A stretch of DNA of 28,807 nt from CAMFKD01 sp964436955 (GTDB lineage Bacteria > Chlamydiota > Chlamydiia > Chlamydiales > JAJFMA01): contig CAYTFC010000035.1 of assembly GCA_964436955.1 (NCBI GenBank), positions 1 to 28,807 on the forward strand, written 5' to 3'. The stretch's first letter is position 1, and each line of letters starts with the position of its first letter. Made by a program: the position numbers and the translations under genes. Shown piece by piece: positions 1 through 5,744 of this stretch. Under the pieces are notes generated by a model. That model saw nothing but the letters and a program-made list of their open reading frames with translations. It searched no databases and was not told where the DNA came from.

Positions 1-14
1 TGAATTCAAATTCA

Positions 15-344
15 ATGACTTGTGCGGCAAGTTTTGGTAGCAATCAGGGTCTAAGCCGTTTTTGTGGACAGCTCTTGAAAGATTTTGTCTGTCTATGGAC
101 ATTCTTGCGGATTCCAGGCATGGAGCCGACTAACAACCAAGCAAAACGCGACTTGCGGCCGATGGTGCTTTGGCGCAAAAAAAGTCTAGGAACGAAAGGT
201 CCAAGCGGGCAAGCATTTGTAACTATCGTAGGCAGCCTTGTCCAGAGCTTACGTAAGCAAGGCCGCTCAATTCTAGCATTCCTAACAGACGCTCTAACGA
301 GCGCTCTTAACGGGCAACCTTTTCCAGACCTCTGCCTTAATTAA
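15..344 (+). pseudogene. IS66-family transposase, C-terminal fragment
   Basis: This is the last ~95 residues of an IS66-type DDE transposase (TnpC). The recognisable block is PGMEPTNNQAKRDLRP followed by LWRKKSLGTK, which matches the conserved IS66 C-terminal pattern (PGVEPTNN-AER-LRP, then WRK-S-GT). It is followed by VGSLVQSLRKQGRSILAFL, also typical of the family. The N-terminus and most of the catalytic domain are missing. The first ~12 codons of the open frame are not transposase: they contain a copy of the dispersed 17-bp repeat at 36-52, so the reading frame looks truncated at that repeat rather than by the window edge alone. No other intact IS66 open frames (TnpA, TnpB) are visible. 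A second, internally deleted relic of the same family lies at 5292-5488. Confidence 0.85.
36..52 (-). repeat. Dispersed 17-bp repeat, copy 1
   Basis: Reads AGACCCTGATTGCTACC on the minus strand. Identical 17-mers occur at 14619-14635 (+) and 22410-22426 (-), with near-identical copies at 7555-7571 and 5642-5656. This copy sits at the break point of the IS66 transposase fragment. Confidence 0.85.
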
Positions 345-834
345 GCCTAATTCGGTCTAGGGAGCGTGAACGGCTTCGACGCGCACATGGTTTTGCTGAA
401 GTTGAGTAGTTGGCGACAAACGCGACAACGGGCATGGCCACAGGCCATGTCCTAGAAGCGTTTGATCGTCAAATGCTCAGCTTTGGTCAAGAGCTTGTGC
501 GTGTGAGAGGTCGTGAGCGCGTACGCTTGCGCGTAGCTGAAGACATTTTGTATTGATTCCACGCCGCAAAAGCAACCTCTTGGTAGATTTTATACTACGC
601 GCAGCTTGAAATTGTGAATTTGGAAGTGCGAAAGCCCCGGAGTTGGGTCATCGTAAATCGGTTTATATTTCTAATATTAACCGTCTTACGACTATCAAAC
701 CGCGGGAACTTTCCCATGGGACCAAATCACCATTTTAAGCCGCGGGTGGTATACACAGAATAAGACCTCATTTACTCCCTCCTTATATGAACGACGAGCT
801 TGCAAACATGAGTACATTGGGGTAACATTCTCCC
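345..834. other. Gene-poor stretch behind the IS66 fragment
   Basis: No convincing gene. It contains a GGCTTCGACGC-bearing motif (361-390) that recurs near 5549-5580, and one copy of a 25-bp dispersed repeat (501-525). A 40-codon open frame (434-556, starting MATGHVLEAF) runs through the 25-bp repeat but has no ribosome-binding site or recognisable homology; it may be a remnant. From 557 to 834 I see only palindromic CCGCGG and CCCATGGG sites and a 12-codon open frame (787-825) with no evidence that it is translated. Confidence 0.5.
501..525 (+). repeat. 25-bp dispersed repeat, copy A
   Basis: Core GAGAGGTCGTGAGCGCGTAC. An exact 25-bp copy lies in reverse orientation at 5199-5223, and a diverged copy at 5675-5699 (+). 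It lies downstream of an IS66 remnant, as does copy 5199-5223, which suggests it marks the ends of a decayed mobile element. Confidence 0.8.
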
Positions 835-855
835 TTGATTGCTGGGAGGTCCATG

Positions 856-1767
856 ATGGATATTGAAAAGGAAATTCACCGTCTCATTGACATCGCCATA
901 CAGGAAGATATTGGCAACGGCGATATCACCGCAGAAGCTTGCATACCTGAAGAAGCTCAAACCCGCGGTCAGCTGACCACAAAACAAAGCGGCACCATTG
1001 CTGGTCTACCCTATCTACCCAGAATATTTCAGCAGCTAGATCCCAGAATAAAAGTAGAATCTTTAGTGGCAGAAGGGTCTTATCAAAAGGCTGGAACCGC
1101 AATTGCCACCATTGAAGGTCCTGTAAGAGGTATTTTAGGAGCGGAGCGCACTGCTCTAAACTTCATACAACACGCCTCGGGTGTGGCATCCGCTACTGCG
1201 GCCTATGTCCGCAAAGTCGTGGGTTACGATTGTGAAATTCTAGACACCCGAGCCAACTACCCAGGTCTTCGGGCTCTGGAAAAGTATGCTATACGCGTCG
1301 GCGGAGGCACCATCCACCGTTACGGACTCAATGACCTCTTTATTATCAAACGCAACTACCTAGCCTTCCTCGCATCGAAAAGCGACAGACCGATATTCGA
1401 TGCAGTGAGCGCTGCCCGCGCCTGTCGTCCAGGCATAGCGGTAGAAGTTGAAGTTTGCAATCTCGAAGAGTTAGATGCTGCTGTACTCACCGATGTTGAT
1501 GCCATTATTTTACATAACTTTGCGCCGGAACAAGCGCGTCGTTGTGTGAAGAAAATTCATGCTACACGCAAGAAAGCCTATATTCAAAGCGTATCAGGTA
1601 TTTCCTTGGAAACCATCCGCGAATACGCAGAAACTGGTGTGGACGGCATTTCCGTTCATACGTTAACACACTTTGCAGGCGCACTGCATATCAGTATGCG
1701 TCTCATTTCCCACGAAGAACCGCGCTTACATGCCCGTGGAAGAACTACAACATTTTCATCCCGCTAA
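856..1767 (+). CDS. NadC-like quinolinate phosphoribosyltransferase with altered active site
   Basis: The 303-residue product has the full fold pattern of quinolinate (nicotinate-nucleotide) phosphoribosyltransferase, which makes nicotinate mononucleotide from quinolinate and PRPP. Visible family blocks are ERTALNFIQHASGVA, PGLRALEKYAIRVGGG, the HR pair (154-155), K165 and VEVEV (196-200). Several residues normally invariant in NadC are changed: DTRKT reads DTRAN (Lys to Ala at 133), IKDNH reads IKRNY, LLDNF reads ILHNF (Asp to His at 220), E-SGG near 245 reads SVSGI, and SVGALTH reads SVHTLTH. The lysine and aspartate are PRPP or substrate contacts in characterised enzymes, so catalysis may be lost or changed. 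Start chosen at 856 because GGAGG at 845-849 is spaced 6 nt from it; the frame is also open from TTG 835. groEL follows 23 nt later, probably cotranscribed. No nadA or nadB is in the window. Confidence 0.8.
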   Translation: MDIEKEIHRLIDIAIQEDIGNGDITAEACIPEEAQTRGQLTTKQSGTIAGLPYLPRIFQQLDPRIKVESLVAEGSYQKAGTAIATIEGPVRGILGAERTALNFIQHASGVASATAAYVRKVVGYDCEILDTRANYPGLRALEKYAIRVGGGTIHRYGLNDLFIIKRNYLAFLASKSDRPIFDAVSAARACRPGIAVEVEVCNLEELDAAVLTDVDAIILHNFAPEQARRCVKKIHATRKKAYIQSVSGISLETIREYAETGVDGISVHTLTHFAGALHISMRLISHEEPRLHARGRTTTFSSR

Positions 1768-1790
1768 CATAGCGAGCAAGGAGACCACCC

Positions 1791-3395
1791 ATGTCAACGA
1801 CACCTAAACAGATCATTTTCGAAGAAGACGCCCGTAATGCGCTTTTGGAAGGTATTAAAAAGCTAGCGGACGTCATCGCATTTACGCTAGGACCAAAGGG
1901 TCGCAACGTAGGTCTAGAAAAAAGCTGGGGCGCACCCACGATTACAAATGACGGCGGCGCTATTGTCCGTGACATCGAACTAAACAATGTCTATGACAAT
2001 ATGGGCGTTGCTATGGCTAAAGAAGTCGTTCAAAAGATTAAAGAAAAGTGCGGCGACGGTACGACAACTGGTACACTTTTGCTCCGAGCGCTAGTAGAAG
2101 CTGGCGTAAAGCAAATTGCTGCTGGTCATAGCCCCATCAACATCAAGCGCGGTATCGACAAAGCGGTTGACGCTGTGATTAAAGAGATTGAGAGATCTTC
2201 TATTCCAATTAAGAATTCAACCGAGACCTGCAATATTGCAACAGTGTCCGCGTCCGGCAATCAAGAAGTTGGTAAACTGATTGCAGAAGCCATTGAGAAA
2301 GTGGGTAAATCAGGCGTAGTGACCATCGAAGAGGCAAAAGGCACCGAGACAACAATTGAAATTGTTGAGGGCATGCAATTTGATCGCGGTTATGTAAGTC
2401 CTTATTTCTGCACCAACAACGACAAGATGATCGCCGAGCTGCATGATGCACAGATTCTTCTTGTGGATAGAAAGGTCAACAACATCCATGAACTTCTACC
2501 GATTCTTCAAGCTACGGCTGCGACAGGCAAAGAACTGTTGCTTGTTGCTGAGGACATCGAAGGTGACGTGCTATCCACACTCGTTGTTAACAAACTACGT
2601 GGCACGCTAAAAGTTATCGCGGTAAAAGCACCAGGCTTCGGCGATCGTCGTAAAGCAATTCTGCAAGACATTGCTGTGCTCACCGGAGCCACAGTAGTCA
2701 CCGAAGAAGCAGGCATTGCACTGAAAGACGCAACTGCTGAAGTATTGGGTTCTGCTGAGCGTATCATCGTTACCAAAGAAACGACAACAATCGTTCATGG
2801 TGGCGGCCAGACAACAGCGATCCAAGCTCGCGTGAAGCAACTCGAAGCAGAAGCTGCGAATACTACCAGCACTTATGACAAAGAAAAGCTGGAAGAGCGC
2901 AAAGCTAAATTGAGTGGTGGAGTGGCTCAGATTCGTGTAGGCGCTGCCACAGAGCCCGAGCTAAAGCAGAAGAAACAAGTTTTCGAAGATAGCTTGAGTT
3001 CCACCAAAGCCGCATTGGAAGAAGGAATTGTTCCTGGCGGAGGCGTTGCCTTGCTGAGAGCTAGTGCAGTGATCGATAAGTTAGGCTTAGAAGGCGAAGA
3101 GGCCGTCGGAGCTCAGATTGTTAAACATGCATGCCGTGCACCTCTTAAACAGATTGCTATTAACTCAGGTTTTGATGGCTCTGTCATCTTATCTGAAGTA
3201 GAGCAAGCCAAAGCATCGTTCGGTTTTAATGCGCTCACAGAGAAGGTAGAAGACCTCTTTGAAGCTGGCGTGATCGATCCTGCTAAGGTTGTAAAAGCCT
3301 GCTTACTGCTTGCAGCTTCTGTTGGTGGAATCGTTCTAATTTCTGAGGCGCTCATTGCAGACGCTCCAGAAGATGATGAAGAAGCTAAGGACTAA
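1791..3395 (+). CDS. groEL: GroEL-like chaperonin paralogue (stand-alone)
   Basis: A 534-residue Hsp60/GroEL chaperonin that would form ATP-driven folding rings in the cytoplasm. The ATPase motif is present as GDGTTT with the catalytic Asp at about residue 89, the N-terminal TLGPKGRNV is normal, and apical (ADxExDVL-like EDIEGDVLSTLVVNKLRG) and intermediate (GGGVALLRA) signatures are conserved. Unusual features: no groES next to it; ITNDGGAIVRDIEL where most GroELs have ITKDGVTVAREIEL; CGDGTTTGT in place of AGDGTTTAT; and an acidic tail ending DDEEAKD instead of the Gly-Gly-Met repeats. Chlamydiae are known to carry extra GroEL copies beside the groES-linked one, and this fits a divergent extra copy. 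AAGGAG at 1778-1783 is spaced 7 nt from the ATG. Confidence 0.93.
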   Translation: MSTTPKQIIFEEDARNALLEGIKKLADVIAFTLGPKGRNVGLEKSWGAPTITNDGGAIVRDIELNNVYDNMGVAMAKEVVQKIKEKCGDGTTTGTLLLRALVEAGVKQIAAGHSPINIKRGIDKAVDAVIKEIERSSIPIKNSTETCNIATVSASGNQEVGKLIAEAIEKVGKSGVVTIEEAKGTETTIEIVEGMQFDRGYVSPYFCTNNDKMIAELHDAQILLVDRKVNNIHELLPILQATAATGKELLLVAEDIEGDVLSTLVVNKLRGTLKVIAVKAPGFGDRRKAILQDIAVLTGATVVTEEAGIALKDATAEVLGSAERIIVTKETTTIVHGGGQTTAIQARVKQLEAEAANTTSTYDKEKLEERKAKLSGGVAQIRVGAATEPELKQKKQVFEDSLSSTKAALEEGIVPGGGVALLRASAVIDKLGLEGEEAVGAQIVKHACRAPLKQIAINSGFDGSVILSEVEQAKASFGFNALTEKVEDLFEAGVIDPAKVVKACLLLAASVGGIVLISEALIADAPEDDEEAKD

Positions 3396-3421
3396 TTTCC
3401 TTTGGAGCTGTGTTTCAAATG

Positions 3422-3442
3422 GGCTGCATCGTCGATGCAGCC
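3422..3442. terminator. Hairpin after groEL
   Basis: Perfect inverted repeat: GGCTGCATCG, one T, CGATGCAGCC. It lies 26 nt after the groEL stop and is a plausible transcription stop or mRNA 3' end, although no T-run follows directly. Confidence 0.5.
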
Positions 3443-3477
3443 AACCCCATCCCTACAACAGCTGCCTTTTCCTTTTG

Positions 3478-3546
3478 GGTCTGCCTCTCCGAGGCAGACA
3501 AGTTTACTACTCAGGTTCGCCCAAAAGGGACTGCCGCTTCGGCGAA
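3478..3546. repeat. Clustered hairpins between groEL and the next gene
   Basis: A second hairpin has arms GTCTGCCTC (3479-3487) and GAGGCAGAC (3491-3499). CCTTTTGGG at 3471-3479 pairs with CCCAAAAGG at 3520-3528, and TTCGCC at 3516-3521 pairs with GGCGAA at 3541-3546. The stretch can therefore fold into a nested structure. No gene is seen here. Confidence 0.45.
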
Positions 3547-3567
3547 TACCAAAGTAATTTTTAAACA

Positions 3568-4428
3568 ATGATTGACGTAGATGTTAGCAAAACAGCTGCG
3601 CGAATTCGCGTAGAAGGGAATATCATGGCCGGTAGTGCCTGGTATTTTACTATCGGCCGCACGGTGTCTCACATCATTGCCACTCCTTACCGCGTTGCTA
3701 TGCTAGTCATCGAGGCCATGATGGGCCTCGCATCCTCTCCTTCACGACGCACCTTTAGCCTCATTGCCTTGCACGGACTTTGGGAACTTCTTAATTGGAC
3801 CGAACCATTTATTTGGGGGCTGAACCGATGCGTTCGTTCCATTCCCTTACCTAAGATTGAGGATTCTGCGGTTTATTCAAATCAGCCTCATCCCAATGGC
3901 GAATGCTGGGGTTCTAGCATATGGTTCTTGGGACTGTACCATGCACTTGAAAAGCGCTGTAAAGATCCCGAGAAACGTTTGTATGCGGTGGCTAACGAAT
4001 TCTGCCGTGGAGTGCCCAAACAAGCAGTTCTCTTACAAACGACAGGACTTACTGGACTATCTTACTCCCTACTTGATCGCATCATTGCATTCGTTACAAG
4101 CACCAAGAAACGCTTTTGCCGAGCTTTGATCGCAGAAGCCGAATCCATGCTCATCCGTCATGTAAACCTAGCTGTGCGAAGCGTTCGGCTAAATCCAAAG
4201 AATGTTCCGGTTGGAACTTACCTCGTTTATCACAAAAAAGGTCCACACGAAACCGTTTATATTAAGCTTTCGGAATCGCTAGGCTATACTTTCGATGTGG
4301 AAGGAGGCCTTGTTAGACATCATTCCACTCCCAACTTCGATGGATGGCTCACACGAGCAAACCCTCGCCGCGTTTGGGACCTACGCCCTTTAAGCTTAGG
4401 ACGCCGTGTTGCCATGCTATTGGCTTAG
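3568..4428 (+). CDS. Unknown protein, possible papain-like cysteine peptidase
   Basis: I do not recognise this 286-residue protein as a named family. It contains GECWGSSIWFL (Cys113), then PHETVYIKL (His227) and YTFDVEGG (Asp243). A Cys near the start of a helix, a His preceding a beta strand, and an Asp 16 residues after the His followed by a Gly is the layout of papain-fold peptidases such as the YopT/C58 group, where the His-Asp spacing is also about 16. This is pattern matching, not homology. The N-terminal ~90 residues have hydrophobic or amphipathic stretches (25-55). Start is uncertain: ATG 3568 has no clear ribosome-binding site, whereas ATG 3625 (Met20) is preceded by AGAAGGG. It sits alone between groEL and the small membrane gene. 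It could be a secreted effector; a non-enzymatic protein is equally possible. Confidence 0.55.
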   Translation: MIDVDVSKTAARIRVEGNIMAGSAWYFTIGRTVSHIIATPYRVAMLVIEAMMGLASSPSRRTFSLIALHGLWELLNWTEPFIWGLNRCVRSIPLPKIEDSAVYSNQPHPNGECWGSSIWFLGLYHALEKRCKDPEKRLYAVANEFCRGVPKQAVLLQTTGLTGLSYSLLDRIIAFVTSTKKRFCRALIAEAESMLIRHVNLAVRSVRLNPKNVPVGTYLVYHKKGPHETVYIKLSESLGYTFDVEGGLVRHHSTPNFDGWLTRANPRRVWDLRPLSLGRRVAMLLA

Positions 4429-4449
4429 AAAGAAGATAATGTCTATAAT
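4420..4449 (+). promoter_or_regulatory. Candidate sigma-70-type promoter
   Basis: TTGGCT (4420-4425), an 18-nt spacer and a perfect TATAAT (4444-4449), 31 nt before the ATG of the small membrane gene. The -35 box overlaps the end of the preceding gene. Likely drives the small ORF and the YkgJ-like gene. Confidence 0.5.
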
Positions 4450-4480
4450 ACGTTTAACTAAACTCCATTAAGGTGTGTCA

Positions 4481-4600
4481 ATGTCTCCTTTACTCGCAGA
4501 TCTACAGCAAGAAGCAATCGTAGTGGGCGTTGTCTGCATCGTCTTTCTTGTCTTGTTTGTCGTCGCAGGCATTCGCCAAGTGATGAAGGAAAGAGATTAA
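4481..4600 (+). CDS. Small single-pass membrane protein (39 aa)
   Basis: A short open frame encoding MSPLLADLQQEAIVVGVV and then a continuous hydrophobic segment (about residues 13-30, rich in Val, Ile, Leu, Phe), ending IRQVMKERD. That is one membrane span with a positively charged C-terminal side. AAGGTG (4470-4475) is spaced 5 nt from the ATG, and a good promoter lies just upstream. The TAA stop shares its last base with the ATG of the YkgJ-like gene, so the two are probably translationally coupled. Function unknown. Confidence 0.6.
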   Translation: MSPLLADLQQEAIVVGVVCIVFLVLFVVAGIRQVMKERD

Positions 4601-5052
4601 TGACTGATAAGCTTAAACAAGTTTCGCCTGAATGGTATGCTAAAGGACTAAAATTCTCCTGCACAGGTTGTGGCCGCTGTTGTACAGGAGGTCCAGGTTA
4701 TGCGTGGGTGAACGTCGAGGAAATTGAAAAGATCGCTGCCTATCTAAATCTTTCATTGGATGATTTCGGCAAAAAATACTTACGTCAAATTGGCAATCGC
4801 TATGCCTTATTGGAACGCGGCAAAAACTTCGACTGCATCTTTCTAAAGGGCAAACAATGTCAAATCTATCCTGTTAGGCCAACTCAATGCCAAACGTTTC
4901 CGTTTTGGCCGGAAGCTATTGCATCTCCAGAGGCCTGGGAAGCCACAGCTAAAGAATGTGAAGGTATCTGCGATTCTGCCGATGTCGTCCCATTCAAAGA
5001 CATTGAAAAACAGCGCCTCCGTCAAGTTAAAGCTGATGCCCCTACTGAATAA
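4600..5052 (+). CDS. YkgJ-family cysteine-cluster protein
   Basis: A 150-residue protein of the YkgJ (UPF0153, putative zinc- or iron-binding) family. The signature is FSCTGCGRCCTGGPGYAWV (Cys 21, 24, 27, 28), followed by FDCIFLKGKQCQIYPVRPTQC (Cys 79, 87, 97) and TFPFWPEA, with two further cysteines (120, 124). This is the family's CxxCxxCC plus C-x7-C-x-IYxxRPxxC layout. It probably binds a metal or Fe-S cluster in the cytoplasm; the biochemical role is not established. Its start codon overlaps the stop of the 39-residue membrane protein. Its 3' end overlaps, by 11 bp, a convergent open frame on the other strand (5042-5221). Confidence 0.88.
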   Translation: MTDKLKQVSPEWYAKGLKFSCTGCGRCCTGGPGYAWVNVEEIEKIAAYLNLSLDDFGKKYLRQIGNRYALLERGKNFDCIFLKGKQCQIYPVRPTQCQTFPFWPEAIASPEAWEATAKECEGICDSADVVPFKDIEKQRLRQVKADAPTE

Positions 5053-5221
5053 TACGCTTAAAAATTAGCTCCAAAATACTATTTCGATAGGCTTGCTTAC
5101 GATAAGAATTAGAGAACATTATCTGGTTGATAAATACTTCTTGCATAACCTCGGGATTGTTTTTTTTTAACCATTCCTTAAGAATAGGAACCTCATTTCG
5201 TACGCGCTCACGACCTCTCAC
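5042..5221 (-). pseudogene. C-terminal fragment or short ORF of unknown type
   Basis: On the minus strand a 59-codon frame runs from GTG 5221 to TAG 5042, with an in-frame stop at 5240-5242. Its first codons (VRGRERVR) are encoded by the 25-bp dispersed repeat at 5199-5223. The rest (NEVPILKEWLKKNNPEVMQ onward, ending LELIFKRIIQ) has normal protein-like composition. I read it as the surviving 3' end of a gene cut by the repeat or element, although a short functional gene cannot be excluded. No family recognised. Confidence 0.4.
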
Positions 5222-5223
5222 AC
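5199..5223 (-). repeat. 25-bp dispersed repeat, copy B
   Basis: Reverse complement is identical over 25 bp to 501-525. It forms the left end of the decayed element that spans 5199-5699. Confidence 0.85.
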
Positions 5224-5291
5224 CCTCCCTGAAAGTGCGTTAGGGTCTCTTAGATCGGGTTAAAATGAGGCTTGATTCCACAAAATGCTTG

Positions 5292-5488
5292 TTACAACCA
5301 ACTACTGATATTAGCATAGACCAAGTGCCCTTGCTTGCGTAGCCTCTGCATCGTGCTACCCACTACCATGACAAACGCTTTTTAAATCTGCGAAGCTCGT
5401 CTTCCAAACGAGCATTATGCTCAAGGGACTTTCTTAAAAGCTCCTTTAACTTGTGATTTTCAGCTTGTAAGTCTGCGTCTACGTTCAT
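5292..5488 (-). pseudogene. Internally deleted IS66-type transposase relic
   Basis: Two pieces of one protein are joined with the middle missing. ATG 5488 begins a 41-codon frame, MNVDADLQAENHKLKELL and on to LEDELRRFKKRLSW, a coiled coil like the leucine-zipper N-terminus of IS66 transposases. In another frame, from about 5378, comes AFVMVVGSTMQRLRKQG, then a tail ending at TAA 5292-5294. This second piece closely matches AFVTIVGSLVQSLRKQG from the fragment at 15-344. The DDE catalytic region is gone and the two parts are out of frame, so it cannot encode an active transposase. Confidence 0.6.
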
Positions 5489-5641
5489 GGGAAATAATAT
5501 TATTTACCCTCAGAAAAAAGTAAAACAACATCCCTTCGAACTTTCAGGAAGTGCGAGCGGCTTCGACGCACTCATGGCCTTTCGCTAAAAGCATGCAAAT
5601 GTGGACACCCCCGACGAAAGGAATACCGTTAGCTATTTCCT

Positions 5642-5656
5642 AGGACCCTGATTGCT
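5642..5656 (+). repeat. Dispersed 17-bp repeat, diverged copy 2
   Basis: AGGACCCTGATTGCT shares GACCCTGATTGCT with the 17-bp consensus but diverges after it. Lies inside the decayed element. Confidence 0.6.
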
Positions 5657-5674
5657 GTTAGTAGAAGACCTGAG

Positions 5675-5699
5675 TGTATGAGAGGTCGTAAGCACGTAC
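5675..5699 (+). repeat. 25-bp dispersed repeat, diverged copy C
   Basis: Reads GTATGAGAGGTCGTAAGC and then ACGTAC, differing from the other two copies at a few positions. It forms the right end of the decayed element and lies only 45 nt before the mutase gene. Confidence 0.65.
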
Positions 5700-5744
5700 C
5701 TTATTGAATACTCATGTGAAATCACGTATGGTGTGCGCATCATT

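Larger units (their letters stand above)
5199..5699. mobile_element. Decayed, IS66-derived element bounded by inverted repeats
   Basis: About 500 bp flanked by outward-facing copies of the 25-bp repeat (5199-5223 minus; 5675-5699 plus, diverged). Inside are a minus-strand transposase relic (5292-5488), the motif GCGGCTTCGACGCACTCATGG at its core (5549-5580, also near 361-390) and a diverged 17-bp repeat copy (5642-5656). I see no convincing target-site duplication. Element boundaries are an inference from repeat symmetry. Confidence 0.45.

Noticed and set aside
359..400. Resemblance to the 5' end of tmRNA (GGAGCGTGAACGGCTTCGAC)
   Set aside because: The GGCTTCGAC block looks like the start of tmRNA genes, but I see no tag-peptide reading frame or matching tRNA-like 3' end, and the same block recurs at 5549-5580 beside an IS66 relic, so it is better read as a repeat.
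835..852. TTG start for the NadC-like gene
   Set aside because: The GGAGG at 845-849 would then lie inside the gene; ATG 856 has it at proper spacing.
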